A stretch of 64,000 nucleotides of DNA, from assembly GCF_025847205.1 (NCBI RefSeq), contig NZ_JAOYTH010000013.1, positions 169,229-233,228 of the forward strand. The letters are read 5' to 3'. This DNA comes from Pararhizobium sp. YC-54. GTDB lineage: Bacteria > Pseudomonadota > Alphaproteobacteria > Rhizobiales > Rhizobiaceae. The translations under genes were made by a program, and so were the position numbers. This document shows positions 17,892 through 26,659 of the stretch, piece by piece. The notes beneath the pieces are model-generated. The model was not told where the DNA came from. It saw only the letters and a program-made list of their open reading frames with translations, and did no database searches. Numbering within the stretch: position 1 is the stretch's first letter; every line of letters starts with the position of its first letter.

Positions 17892-19612
17892 TCTGTGCTC
17901 CTTGGTTCGTTCCTTGCGGAAAGCATGTCTTCGTCGACGCCATGGCGTTCGTTGAGAAGGGTGAGAAAACGGGTGCGCTCGGTCGCGCGCTGCGCTGGGC
18001 TCCAGTGTTTTTCCTGCGCCAGCAGCTCGAGCACGGCATCCATCATGTCGAATGAAAGCTCTCCCGAGACGGCCAGCGTCGTGCGCCGTAAAAGCAGGTC
18101 GTCGAGATGTTCCGCCGCCTCATGGCGGATCAGGAACTGCAATTCGCGCACCGAGTAGCCGGCATGCGGCAGCGGTGCATCGGGGCCTGCGGCGATGAAA
18201 CCGGCGATCGCTTCTGCATCCGTGCCGTAGCGGCCAAACAGCTCAGCCATCCGCTCACCGGACATGTTCTTGGCTGTAGCGGCATGCGCAAGCCAGGCGG
18301 GCACATTGGCAGGAAATGCCCGCCCGCCGCCGATCGGCCGGTCGGTCGTCGCAACGCGGCGCTGCCTGCCGAGCCGTTCCAGGGCCATGTCGGCCGCCAG
18401 TTCCCCGAAGGACCGGAACGTCGTCCACTTGCCACCGATCATGCACAGCACCGGCGGGCCGCCGTCGCCCGGTTCCACGACCGTACAGAAATGATCGCGC
18501 GGAATGCGACCGGTAAAGCTGTCGGTGCTGGCCGGCAGCGGCCGCACGCCGGAAAACTGGAAGACGATCTCGTCCTGCCGGATGACGATATCAGGCAGAA
18601 CGAAGGCGAGCGATTGCAGGATGTAATCCCGCTCGTCGGCCTCGCAGCGCACCGTTCCCGGATCATCGACGCGGATATCGGTGGAACCGACCAGAACCTT
18701 GCCGAGATAGGGAAACAGGATGCAGATCCGCCCGTCCTCGTTCTCGTAATAGATCATGTGATCGGCAAGGGCGTCGCGCAACTCCGCATTGTCGATGATC
18801 AGATGCGACCCCTTGGTGCCGCCCATCAGCGGTGCCGGGCGCGCCTCTGGCGAAAACAGGGTTTCATTGGCGATATCGATCCAGCCGCCCGTGGCATTGA
18901 CGATCAGCGCCGGTTCAACCGCAACGGAAGTGCCGCCGATCTGGTCCTCGATACGATACCGGCCGTTTTCTGTCCGGCGCAGTTCCGCATAGTTCAGCGC
19001 CACCGCCCCGGCCTTGGCGGCAAGACCGTCCTGCAGCAGCTCGATACCCAGCCGTTCCGGATGGCTGACCCAGGCGTCGAAATAGGTGGCGGAACTCTTG
19101 ATGCCCGGATGCAGTGCAGGCCATTTTTGCAGCGTCGTGCGACGGCCGCGAAACTGGTGGCGCGGCATCAGCGCCCGCTTGCGGGTCAGGAAATCGTAGA
19201 TGCTGAGGCCCGCCTTGATGGCGACGGCGCCGCGGCGGCTCGGGCGTCGGCTGAGACCTAAGAACCGGACAATGCCGTTGCCGAGGCCGGAAAAGATATC
19301 GAACACCGGCACTGTCGTCGGCAGCGGCGCGACATAATGCGGTGCGTTGCGCAACAGCCGGTCACGCTCGACCAGCGATTCCTGCACCAGCTTGAACTCG
19401 CCGTTTTCCAGATAGCGAAGCCCGCCATGCACCATGCGCGACAAGGCGGAACTGGCACCGGAGCAATAATCGTGTTTTTCGACCAAAAGCACGTTCAGCC
19501 CCTGCAGCGCCAGTTCCCGAAAGACGCTGATACCGTTGATGCCGCCGCCGATGACACACACGTCCACCTTCGGGCTCTGGCGGAGCCCGTCCAATATCTC
19601 TTCACGTTTCAT
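17864..19612 (-). CDS. GlpD/EryB-like FAD-dependent polyol-phosphate dehydrogenase
   Basis: This 582-residue flavoprotein is homologous to glycerol-3-phosphate dehydrogenase GlpD and erythritol-phosphate dehydrogenase EryB. It has DVCVIGGGINGISVFRELALQG for FAD, the CSGASSALSRMVHGGLRYLE substrate motif, VNATGGWID, and the GGKWTTFRSFGELAAD motif near residue 390. It would oxidise a polyol phosphate and pass electrons to the quinone pool at the inner membrane. Co-occurrence with an FGGY kinase and SorC regulator mirrors eryA-eryB-eryD, but the substrate need not be erythritol because eryC is absent and an aldolase is present. Confidence 0.88.
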   Translation of the reverse strand: MKREEILDGLRQSPKVDVCVIGGGINGISVFRELALQGLNVLLVEKHDYCSGASSALSRMVHGGLRYLENGEFKLVQESLVERDRLLRNAPHYVAPLPTTVPVFDIFSGLGNGIVRFLGLSRRPSRRGAVAIKAGLSIYDFLTRKRALMPRHQFRGRRTTLQKWPALHPGIKSSATYFDAWVSHPERLGIELLQDGLAAKAGAVALNYAELRRTENGRYRIEDQIGGTSVAVEPALIVNATGGWIDIANETLFSPEARPAPLMGGTKGSHLIIDNAELRDALADHMIYYENEDGRICILFPYLGKVLVGSTDIRVDDPGTVRCEADERDYILQSLAFVLPDIVIRQDEIVFQFSGVRPLPASTDSFTGRIPRDHFCTVVEPGDGGPPVLCMIGGKWTTFRSFGELAADMALERLGRQRRVATTDRPIGGGRAFPANVPAWLAHAATAKNMSGERMAELFGRYGTDAEAIAGFIAAGPDAPLPHAGYSVRELQFLIRHEAAEHLDDLLLRRTTLAVSGELSFDMMDAVLELLAQEKHWSPAQRATERTRFLTLLNERHGVDEDMLSARNEPRSTECDTTAKSG

Positions 19613-19624
19613 GATGGCGATCCG

Positions 19625-20635
19625 CTACCTGTCCATATCAGTCAGTTTCGCCGCTATGGCCTTGTCGATGGCCGCAAGATCGGCCGCATCCAGCCGGATG
19701 GTCCCGGCCCGGGCATTGTCGATTGCTTGCGCCGGATTGCGCGCGCCGCACAGCGCAAAGGTGACGCCGGGCTGCGAAAGCGTCCAGGCAATCACGGTTT
19801 GGGCGATGCTGGCGCCGTGTTTTTCCGCGACCGGCAGGATGGCATCGGCAAGCGCCGCTGCCTTCCTCCGGTTGCCGACCGAAAAGCGCGGATTGTCCTT
19901 GCGCTGGTCATCGCCGGAAAACACGCGATCCGGACCGATGGTACCGGACAGCAGCCCCAGCGCCAGCGACGAGTAGCTCAGCGTCGCAATGCCGTTGGCC
20001 TTGGTCAGCGGCAGAAGGTCCACCTCGATCTCGCGGTCGATCATGCTGAACCGCTCCTGGATCGCATCGAGACCGCCAACCGCAATATAGGCATTCAGGT
20101 CGTCGCGGCTGACGTTGCTCGCCCCGATCGCCCGGATCTTGCCGGATGTGCGCAGGTCTTCCAGCGCCCGCATCGTCTCCTCGACCGGCGTCGTCGGGTC
20201 CTGCCAATGGGTGATATAGAGGTCGATAGTGTCGGTTCCGAGCCGTTTCAGGCTTTCCTCGACCTCATGAAGGATTGCATCGCGGCCGAGATAACGATGG
20301 ACCGGCTTGCCGTCCTGATCGAAGAAATGCCGGCCTTTTTGCGTGTGCCAGACAAGGCCGCATTTGGTGGCGATAACAGCCTTGTCGCGGCGCCCGGCCA
20401 GTGCCTTGCCGACGATCTCCTCGGAGCGGCCAAGCCCATAGGCAGGCGCGGTGTCGATCAGCGTCACGCCCGCATCAAGCGATGCCTGGATCGCGGCGAT
20501 GGATTCCTTCTCGTCGGTGCCGCCCCACATCCAGCCGCCGATCGCCCAGGTGCCGAGCCCGACCGCCGAGGCGGAAACGCCGGATTTGCCGATCTCACGT
20601 GTCAATTGCTGTCCGCTCATGTGCTGCCCGCTCAT
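19625..20635 (-). CDS. Aldo/keto reductase
   Basis: This protein of about 336 residues is an aldo/keto reductase (AKR) TIM barrel. It shows VGLGTWAIGGWMWGG, the catalytic DTAPAYGLGRSEEIVGKAL (Asp and Tyr), the lysine strand VIATKCGL, and the ITHWQDPTTPVEETM and IGASNVSRDDL motifs. It would reduce an aldehyde or ketose with NAD(P)H. The ATG at 20635 is preferred: it overlaps the SorC stop as ATGA, and AAGGA is eight bases upstream; 20641 and 20620 are alternatives. In the operon it could reduce the aldehyde released by the aldolase. Confidence 0.88.
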   Translation of the reverse strand: MSGQHMSGQQLTREIGKSGVSASAVGLGTWAIGGWMWGGTDEKESIAAIQASLDAGVTLIDTAPAYGLGRSEEIVGKALAGRRDKAVIATKCGLVWHTQKGRHFFDQDGKPVHRYLGRDAILHEVEESLKRLGTDTIDLYITHWQDPTTPVEETMRALEDLRTSGKIRAIGASNVSRDDLNAYIAVGGLDAIQERFSMIDREIEVDLLPLTKANGIATLSYSSLALGLLSGTIGPDRVFSGDDQRKDNPRFSVGNRRKAAALADAILPVAEKHGASIAQTVIAWTLSQPGVTFALCGARNPAQAIDNARAGTIRLDAADLAAIDKAIAAKLTDMDR

Positions 20636-21636
20636 GCCCATTTTCCTTCGCCATTCGCCAGTGCCAGCACCCGCGCACCCGTCGCCTCGTCGGTCACCAG
20701 CGTATCCAGATGATTGCCGCGCAGAACGCTCAGGATCGGACCCGCCTTGTTCGGCCCGCTCGCCACACCGATCTTGGTGGGGATCGAGGCGAATTCCTGA
20801 AGCGTCAGCGACACCAGCGACCGGTTGAGGCTGTAGTCGCAGACCTGACCGTGGTCATCGAGCAGGTGCGCCAGCAACTCGCAGGACGCGCCGGACCGCT
20901 CGATCGCGGCACGGTCGGTGCTCGAGGACGGATGCAGGTCGTAATAGCTCGAATCGTCCGACAGGATCGAACCGATGCCGACCACCGCGATCTTCGCCTC
21001 GCGCGCCCGTTTGAACACGTCGGCGACGGAGCGCATATTGATCAGCATGCTGCGCTCGGCGGCACTGTCGGCAAACAGCGGCGCATGGATCTGGTAGGAG
21101 CGTCCGCCCAGCCGGTCGGCCATCATCGTCGAGACGTGGTTGACGTCGGTATAGTGCTTGCCCTGAACACAGCCCGTCGCCGGGATCACCTCGACATCGA
21201 AGCGGCGCTGTGCCTTGAGGCCGGCCACCACGGCGCTGACACCCTTGCCGCCGGTGATGCAGATCGTATCGCCATCGGTGATCTCCTCCAGCAGCAGCCT
21301 TGCTGCCGCTTCGCCGACCGCCTGAAGCGCCGTCTGCGGATTGTCCGATACCGTCGGCACGACCACGGCGCGGCCGATGCCACCGAGCGCCAGAAGCCGC
21401 TCCTCCATATCGACCAACGGCTCGACCGGCGACTTGATCTTGATCTCGACCAGGCCGAGCTGGCGGCCACGCTTGATCAGCCGGTTGACGGTGGCGTGCG
21501 AGATGCCGAGCTGGTCGGCAATCTGCGCCTGCGTCAGGCCTTCGAGGAAGTGCAGGACCAGAGCCTGATGCATCTGCCGGGCGATGACGATCTCCTCGCG
21601 CGGCGCATTGGCGGGTTTAAGTTTGGCTATCGGCAT
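20632..21636 (-). CDS. SorC-family sugar-binding transcriptional regulator
   Basis: This 334-residue regulator has an N-terminal helix-turn-helix (LTQAQIADQLGISHATVNRLIKRGRQLGLV, about residues 34-63) and a SorC sugar-phosphate sensor domain with GEAAARLLLEEITDGDTICITGGKG and VGIGSI. This is the family of EryD, SorC, DeoR-like and LsrR. It starts one base after the permease stop and is embedded in the operon it probably controls. The palindrome at 25444-25463 ahead of the first gene is a candidate site. Confidence 0.9.
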   Translation of the reverse strand: MPIAKLKPANAPREEIVIARQMHQALVLHFLEGLTQAQIADQLGISHATVNRLIKRGRQLGLVEIKIKSPVEPLVDMEERLLALGGIGRAVVVPTVSDNPQTALQAVGEAAARLLLEEITDGDTICITGGKGVSAVVAGLKAQRRFDVEVIPATGCVQGKHYTDVNHVSTMMADRLGGRSYQIHAPLFADSAAERSMLINMRSVADVFKRAREAKIAVVGIGSILSDDSSYYDLHPSSSTDRAAIERSGASCELLAHLLDDHGQVCDYSLNRSLVSLTLQEFASIPTKIGVASGPNKAGPILSVLRGNHLDTLVTDEATGARVLALANGEGKWA

Positions 21637-21637
21637 A

Positions 21638-22630
21638 TCAGGCAGCCTTCCGCTTGTGCAGGAAATGGTCGATCGAGACGGCGGCGAGCAGAATGCAACC
21701 TTTGATCATGTCTTGCCAATAGACGGAGACGTCGAGCAGGATCAGCGAGCTTGTCACGACCGAGAGCAGAGCGATACCGAGGATCGCGCCGAGGATCGTA
21801 CCCGAGCCGCCATTCAGCGAGGCACCGCCGATCACCGCGGCGGCGATGATGTTGAGTTCCATGCCGACGCCGAAGGTCGGGGTCGCGGCACCGAAGCGGG
21901 ACATGTAGATGACGCCTGCAACACCCGACAGCGTGGCGCAGAGCACCGTCACCCAGAACTTCACCTGGTTGGTCTTGATGCCGGAATAGAGCGCCGCCTT
22001 CTCGTTGCTGCCGGTGTAGAACACCTTGCGGAAGGCGGTTGCCCGGCGCAAAAGGAAATCGAACAGTACCACGACGGCGACGAAGATCAGGATCACATAG
22101 GGGACGCCATAGAAGGTGCCCTGCCCGACCGCCTTGAACGAGGGCGGCAAGGTGAACAGCGACAGCGGCGTGCCCTTGGTGATGATCAGGCAGATGCCGC
22201 GCACGATGACCATGGCTGCAAGCGAGGTGATGAAGTGGTTCAAGCCCACCACCGTCACGAAGAAGCCCATGACGCAGCCGATCAGGCCGCTGGCGATAAT
22301 GCCGATCAGCGACGCGCTCCACGGATCGAGCCCCATCAGGAACAGCGAGCCCGACAGCACCATCGAGAAGCAGACGACCGAGCCGACCGACAGGTCGATA
22401 CCGCCGACGATCAACAGGATGGTCATGCCAACGACGACGATGCCTTCCACCGAGAACGACATCAGCATTGCCCGGAAATTGCCGAGCGTCAGGAAGTGCG
22501 GCGAGGCAAAGCTCATGACGATGCAGAGCGCCAGAATGATGGCGATCAGTCCCGCTTCGCGCATCGTTCCCAGGCGTTTCCAGCCGGGCGCGCGCGCCTG
22601 ATGTGCCGTTGTCAATGTAGCGTCCGCCAT
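21638..22630 (-). CDS. Ribose-type ABC transporter permease
   Basis: This 330-residue RbsC-like (CUT2) inner-membrane permease has about eight to ten hydrophobic segments. The family motif GGIDLSVGSVVCFS and the late GMELNIIAAAVIGGASLNGGSGTILGA are both present. The ATG at 22630 (MADATLTT) follows an AGGAGAAAA ribosome site; the ATG at 22669 would overlap the ATPase gene and has no such site. A homodimer of this single permease would form the channel, as usual for CUT2 systems. Confidence 0.92.
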   Translation of the reverse strand: MADATLTTAHQARAPGWKRLGTMREAGLIAIILALCIVMSFASPHFLTLGNFRAMLMSFSVEGIVVVGMTILLIVGGIDLSVGSVVCFSMVLSGSLFLMGLDPWSASLIGIIASGLIGCVMGFFVTVVGLNHFITSLAAMVIVRGICLIITKGTPLSLFTLPPSFKAVGQGTFYGVPYVILIFVAVVVLFDFLLRRATAFRKVFYTGSNEKAALYSGIKTNQVKFWVTVLCATLSGVAGVIYMSRFGAATPTFGVGMELNIIAAAVIGGASLNGGSGTILGAILGIALLSVVTSSLILLDVSVYWQDMIKGCILLAAVSIDHFLHKRKAA

Positions 22631-22658
22631 GACGTTTTCTCCTGCCCCTGCTTCTTCT

Positions 22659-24197
22659 TTATGCGGCATGCTCTGATGCCTTTGAATGATTGTGACCGCC
22701 GATACCCGATGCCAGCCGCATGATCGTTTCTTCCGTCATCGTCTCGCCCTCGACCTCGCCTGCAACCGTGCCTTCGCGGATCACCAGAACCCGATCGCAG
22801 AGGCCCAGAAGCTCCGGCAGTTCCGAAGAGATGACGACGATGCCGATGCCGGAGCGCGCCAGATCGCGCAGCAACCGGTGGATTTCCGATTTGGCGCCGA
22901 CATCGATGCCGCGCGTCGGTTCGTCCATCAGGATGACCTTGGGATTGACCGCCAGTTGCTTGGCAATCGCCACCTTCTGCTGGTTGCCGCCCGACAGCGA
23001 CGAGACCGGCATGTCGATGCCGCCCATCCGCACCCCGAGCCGCCGGACAAGGTCTTTGGCACGGTCCGCCTCGGCCTTGGAATTCAACAGCCCCATTGGC
23101 CCGGTCAGCGACTTGAGATCGAGAACGGCAATATTCTGGGCAATGGACAAATCGAGGAAGACGCCCGAGCCCTTGCGGTCCTCCGAAAGATAGACGACAC
23201 CCGCCGCTACGGCCTGCGCATGGGACCGCGCCGACAGCCGTTGCCCATGCAACAGCACTTCGCCTGCTGTCACCGGCCGCAATCCGCAAATGCCTTCGGC
23301 GATCTCGGTGCGGCCCGAGCCGATCAGCCCGCCGACGCCCAGAATTTCACCCTTGCGTAGCGCAAAGCTGACATCCCTGAAGCGGCTGCCGTCGCCAAGA
23401 CCGCGGACGCTGAGAATGGTCTCGTCCGTCCGCTCGGTCAGCGCCTGCTTTTCCGGATAGAGCTGGGTGATTTCGCGCCCGACCATACGGCGCACCACAT
23501 CGTCCGGCGTCAAGTCCGCAACCTTCTCCGTCGAAACATAACGCCCGTCGCGAAACACGGTCACCCGGTCGCACAGACTGAAGATTTCGGCCATGCGATG
23601 GCTGATATAGATGATCGAAATGCCATGCGCCTTCAGGTCGCGGATGATCCCGAACAGCACCTGTGTCTCCGATTCCGTCAGCGCCGCCGTCGGCTCGTCG
23701 AAGATCAAAACGCGGCAATCGAGCGTCAGCGCCTTGGCGATTTCGACCAGCTGCTGGCTTGAGATCGGCAGGTCGGCAACCTTGCGGCGCACGTCGATCG
23801 GCGCCAGCCGGTTCATCACGGCCTGCGCATCCCGCTCCAGCCTGCCATAGTTCATGAAAGGCGAGCGGCGGCGGTTGGTCGCCGCCATGAACATGTTTTC
23901 CGCCACCGTCGCATCCGGGCAGAGCGCGATTTCCTGATGCACGAGGCCAAGGCCAAGCGATTGCGCGACAGCCGGCGACGTCACCTTAACCAGCGCGCCA
24001 TCGACGAGGACTTCGCCCTCGGTCGGCTGCAGTACGCCGGCAATGATGTTCATCAGCGTCGACTTGCCCGCGCCGTTTTCGCCGCAAAGCGCATGGACCT
24101 CGCCCTTCTCCAGGCTGAAGCTCACATCCGTCAACGCCTTCACTGCACCGAAGTGCTTGCTGACATTGCGAATTTCCAAGACCGGCACCGGTGCCAT
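22659..24197 (-). CDS. Ribose-type ABC transporter ATP-binding protein (two ATPase domains)
   Basis: This 512-residue tandem ATPase is of the RbsA/CUT2 type. The first domain has Walker [10 protein letters not shown], Walker [12 protein letters not shown] and a poorly conserved signature ([13 protein letters not shown]), as usual for RbsA. The second has a degenerate Walker A ([14 protein letters not shown]) with a good signature [15 protein letters not shown] and Walker [13 protein letters not shown]. The ATG at 24197 follows GGAGGGAGGATTGTC. It lies 70 bases after the binding-protein gene. Confidence 0.93.
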   Translation of the reverse strand: MAPVPVLEIRNVSKHFGAVKALTDVSFSLEKGEVHALCGENGAGKSTLMNIIAGVLQPTEGEVLVDGALVKVTSPAVAQSLGLGLVHQEIALCPDATVAENMFMAATNRRRSPFMNYGRLERDAQAVMNRLAPIDVRRKVADLPISSQQLVEIAKALTLDCRVLIFDEPTAALTESETQVLFGIIRDLKAHGISIIYISHRMAEIFSLCDRVTVFRDGRYVSTEKVADLTPDDVVRRMVGREITQLYPEKQALTERTDETILSVRGLGDGSRFRDVSFALRKGEILGVGGLIGSGRTEIAEGICGLRPVTAGEVLLHGQRLSARSHAQAVAAGVVYLSEDRKGSGVFLDLSIAQNIAVLDLKSLTGPMGLLNSKAEADRAKDLVRRLGVRMGGIDMPVSSLSGGNQQKVAIAKQLAVNPKVILMDEPTRGIDVGAKSEIHRLLRDLARSGIGIVVISSELPELLGLCDRVLVIREGTVAGEVEGETMTEETIMRLASGIGGHNHSKASEHAA

Positions 24198-24267
24198 GAC
24201 AATCCTCCCTCCTACGCTTGCGGTGGCTGTCCGGAGCATTATGCTCCAGACAGCCGACACAAAAGGC

Positions 24268-25296
24268 TTACTCCTCGATGCCCTTCGTGCCCCGCCGCTT
24301 CAGATACTTGTCCCAGTAGAAATCGTCGGCGTTGTCAGCCGTGACGATCGACAGGCCGTTGTCGACGAACGGAATGCTCATCGGGTTGAAGCCGGCGCGC
24401 TTGGCGTCGTTCATCGGGTCGATGAGTTCGGGATGCTTGGCAAGCCACAGAAGCATGAAGCCCATATAGCCCTGCATGCCCTGATTCGGGTTGATCGAGC
24501 CGAACACTTCGCCCGCCTTGATCATGTCGAGGATGTTGGCGTTGACGTCGGCGCACATCACGAGGATCTTGCCGCCGCTTTCCTTGTTGGCCTGCGAAGC
24601 GCCGATCGCCGAATTGGCTTCCGGCATGAACACGGCGCCAAGGTTCGGATGCGCCTGCACCAGGCTCATCAGCCCCTGATAGGCCTTGTTCGGATCCTGG
24701 TTGGAGGCAGCGCGGCCGACCAGCTTCATGTCCGGATATTTTGCCTCCATGCGGGCGATGAAGGCTGCGATGCGCTTGTCGTGGTTGTCCTGGCCCGGAT
24801 TTTCCAGAACCGCATATTCACCCTTGCCGCCCATCTTTTCAGCGATCGCGTCGGCGGCGTAGGTGCCTTCGCGGGTATTGTCCGAGGTGATGAACGAGAT
24901 GCGCTTGGAGAGCGGCGCGTCGGCGGCGAAGGTGACGACAGCCGTGCCCTGGTCGATGGCGCGGTTGATCGGCTCGATGAACGGATCCGAGTTCATCGGA
25001 TGGACGAGGATGCCAGCCGGGTTCTGGGCCAGCGCCTGGTCGAAGGTGGCGATCTGCTTGTTGACGTCATATTCCGGCGTACCGGTATAGGCCGTCTCGC
25101 AGCCGAGCTGCTGGCCCGCCTGCTTGAACATTTCATAGACCGGGAACCAGTATTCGACACCCGAAACCATGACGTTCATGACGTATTTTTCGCCCGGCTT
25201 GCAGCGGAACGGATTTTCCGTTTCCGCGCTGGCGGCGCCGGCGAAGAGCGTGGATGCAAGGACCGCCAATGCGGTCGTGCTTAGAAATTTGCGCAA
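24268..25296 (-). CDS. Ribose-type ABC transporter substrate-binding protein
   Basis: This 342-residue periplasmic binding protein (RbsB/LacI fold) has a signal peptide ending at [31 protein letters not shown] opens lobe one, and [22 protein letters not shown] and [19 protein letters not shown] carry ligand-contact positions. Cysteines near the start of the mature protein and in GCETAYTG could form a disulfide. The start is a TTG placed five bases after a strong AAGGAGG site. First gene of the nine-gene operon; the ligand is probably a sugar alcohol or tetrose/pentose. Confidence 0.92.
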   Translation of the reverse strand: MRKFLSTTALAVLASTLFAGAASAETENPFRCKPGEKYVMNVMVSGVEYWFPVYEMFKQAGQQLGCETAYTGTPEYDVNKQIATFDQALAQNPAGILVHPMNSDPFIEPINRAIDQGTAVVTFAADAPLSKRISFITSDNTREGTYAADAIAEKMGGKGEYAVLENPGQDNHDKRIAAFIARMEAKYPDMKLVGRAASNQDPNKAYQGLMSLVQAHPNLGAVFMPEANSAIGASQANKESGGKILVMCADVNANILDMIKAGEVFGSINPNQGMQGYMGFMLLWLAKHPELIDPMNDAKRAGFNPMSIPFVDNGLSIVTADNADDFYWDKYLKRRGTKGIEE

Positions 25297-25403
25297 GATT
25301 CCTCCTTGAGGCCGAAGCCCCTCCCAAATACCCGGCGGCGCCTTAAGCGGCGGCCCGATGATCCAATGAAGACCGGAGTTCCTCCTCGAAGTCCGGTATG
25401 GGC

Positions 25404-25432
25404 AGATAATCGCAATGACGACGCGTTGTCAA
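25404..25432 (-). promoter_or_regulatory. Promoter of the polyol-type operon
   Basis: Read on the minus strand, TTGACA (complement of 25427-25432) and TTATCT (complement of 25404-25409) are separated by exactly 17 bases. Transcription would start near 25397, about 100 bases ahead of the binding-protein gene. Confidence 0.6.
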
Positions 25433-25443
25433 TATAATTCATA

Positions 25444-25463
25444 CAATGAAATATATTTCATTG
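25444..25463. promoter_or_regulatory. 20-bp perfect palindrome upstream of the polyol operon promoter
   Basis: CAATGAAATA followed directly by its reverse complement TATTTCATTG forms a perfect palindrome. Its centre is about 57 bases ahead of the predicted transcription start, an activator-type position. It overlaps the 3' end of the truncated hpaF. It is the best candidate site for the operon's SorC regulator. Confidence 0.55.
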
Positions 25464-25640
25464 GCTCTTGCGCAAGCGATCGGCCACGGCATAGACCTCG
25501 CAACGGATCGCCCGCACGCGAACGGCACCCAGCTCGAACAATCCGGACGCCGTGATGGTGGCATGCACCTCGGCACACAGCGCCTTAAAATCGACGACGC
25601 CGTCCAGGTTGGACGAATATTCCATCGTGAAGTGCGGCAT
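25458..25640 (-). pseudogene. hpaF: 5-carboxymethyl-2-hydroxymuconate isomerase, 3'-truncated remnant
   Basis: The 60-codon frame begins MPHFTMEYSSNLDG, including the catalytic N-terminal proline of the tautomerase-fold isomerase of homoprotocatechuate degradation. It aligns with the family through ITASGLFELGAVRVRAIRCEVYAVAD. It then stops after ADRLRKSQ, whereas family members run to about 125 residues. The lost half contains the rest of the trimer core, so this is probably a decayed remnant. It is divergent from hpaR, the regulator that controls this gene in intact clusters, and the cut lies at the polyol operon's control region. Confidence 0.7.
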
Positions 25641-25662
25641 TTGACCTCCCCGGACTTTCCTT

Positions 25663-25686
25663 ATATATTTAACATGTTAAATATAT
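25663..25686. promoter_or_regulatory. 24-bp perfect palindrome, probable HpaR operator
   Basis: ATATATTTAACA followed by its exact reverse complement lies between the truncated hpaF and hpaR. Symmetry, AT-richness and position fit a MarR-family dimer site controlling both divergent genes. Confidence 0.65.
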
Positions 25687-25769
25687 TCGAAATGACCATC
25701 AAGCGCTTTGTGTGGCGTTCGCACCTCGCATGATTGCAAACCACGGTGAAATGCATCATAGAATCGTTT

Positions 25770-26249
25770 ATGAACGACCAGTCCGCGCGCAAGCCCAAGT
25801 TGCAGCAGGATGCCCTGCTCCCCCAGAACAGCAAACGCTCGTTGCCGATCGCACTGCTTCGCGCGCGAGAAGCCCTGATGGGCCATTTCCGCCCGATGCT
25901 CGCTGAGCACGACATGACCGAACAGCAATGGCGGGTGATCCGTGTCCTGGTCGAGACCGATACGGTCGATGCATCCGAAATGGCCGAACGCGCCTTCATC
26001 CTGGCGCCGAGCCTGACCCGCATCATCCGCTCGCTCGAGGAACGCGGCATCATTTCCAAGCACAAGGACGAGAACGACGGCCGCCGCGTGCTGCTGCAGA
26101 TCACCGCAGCCGGACTGGCGATCGTCAAGGAGGTCGCCCCGGAAAGCCGCCTGATATATGACAGGCTCGAAAAGCGTTTCGGCCGCGAGAAAATCGAGCA
26201 CCTGCTCGACATGCTCGATGAAGTGGCGACCTTCAACGAAGTAAAATAG
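25770..26249 (+). CDS. hpaR: HpaR-like MarR-family regulator of homoprotocatechuate degradation
   Basis: This 159-residue protein (ATG at 25770; a TTG at 25734 would add 12 residues) opens its conserved part with SLPIALLRAREALMGHFRP and TEQQWRVIRVL, closely matching HpaR. The winged helix follows as AERAFILAPSLTRIIRSLEERGIISKHKDENDGRR. It would repress aromatic catabolism genes until the ring-cleavage substrate is present. Here the only target in sight is the truncated hpaF, so either its other targets lie elsewhere or it is a stranded regulator. The ribosome site is weak. Confidence 0.85.
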   Translation: MNDQSARKPKLQQDALLPQNSKRSLPIALLRAREALMGHFRPMLAEHDMTEQQWRVIRVLVETDTVDASEMAERAFILAPSLTRIIRSLEERGIISKHKDENDGRRVLLQITAAGLAIVKEVAPESRLIYDRLEKRFGREKIEHLLDMLDEVATFNEVK

Positions 26250-26659
26250 GCGCTATGGCTTTTCATCGAGCGCGTCCGCCAACTGCCGGGCATCCCTGAC
26301 ATAGCGCGCCATGCGAGCAGCAGCATTGGGCAGTTCGGGCCGCTCCCCTGCCCCAGCCGATACAAGTGAGGCTGCGAAGCAGCATTCATGCTGGGAAAAG
26401 CCGGTGCGCGGTTCTTTCACTAGATTGCTATTACGCAAGGAGCTCCTCAGGCGCTTTTGACATGTTGCGTCGCTCGACGGACTGCCTTTATCGTCATCGT
26501 CGCTCTCGCCTTGTTCGGCGCAACGTTCTCCGTGCAGGACCTTGCCGGTGATCTGGAGAGCCCCAAGCGCCAAAAAAGCCCCGCGACATTTCTGTCTTCG
26601 GGGCTTTGATTTGGATGCGGGGGCTTGATAACGCAGAGACTTGTAAGAGAAGTTTCCGA
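26250..26659. other. Intergenic region with no confident gene
   Basis: About 410 bases between hpaR and the membrane protein gene. The right part holds the initiator-tRNA-terminator repeat at 26572-26624. A plus-strand hydrophobic frame (FIVIVALALFGATFS) runs from about 26470 into that repeat and stops inside it, with no good start; it may be the tail of a small lost gene. Nothing else was recognised. Confidence 0.5.
26572..26624 (-). repeat. Partial initiator-tRNA 3' end with terminator hairpin, copy 1 (direct repeat)
   Basis: On the minus strand this reads GCCCCCGCATCCA (complement of 26612-26624), one mismatch from the 3' end of bacterial tRNA-fMet. A strong GCCCCG/CGGGGC hairpin with a GACAGAAATGTC inner palindrome and a T-run follows. 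The rest of the tRNA is absent. A near-identical copy in the same orientation is at 62153-62207. Locally it also serves as terminator for the minus-strand membrane protein gene that ends at 26660. Confidence 0.7.

Noticed and set aside
26366..26620. Small plus-strand proteins in the gap after hpaR
   Set aside because: One frame is arginine-rich with no motif; the hydrophobic one lacks a credible start and stops inside the terminator repeat. Neither is supported as a gene.
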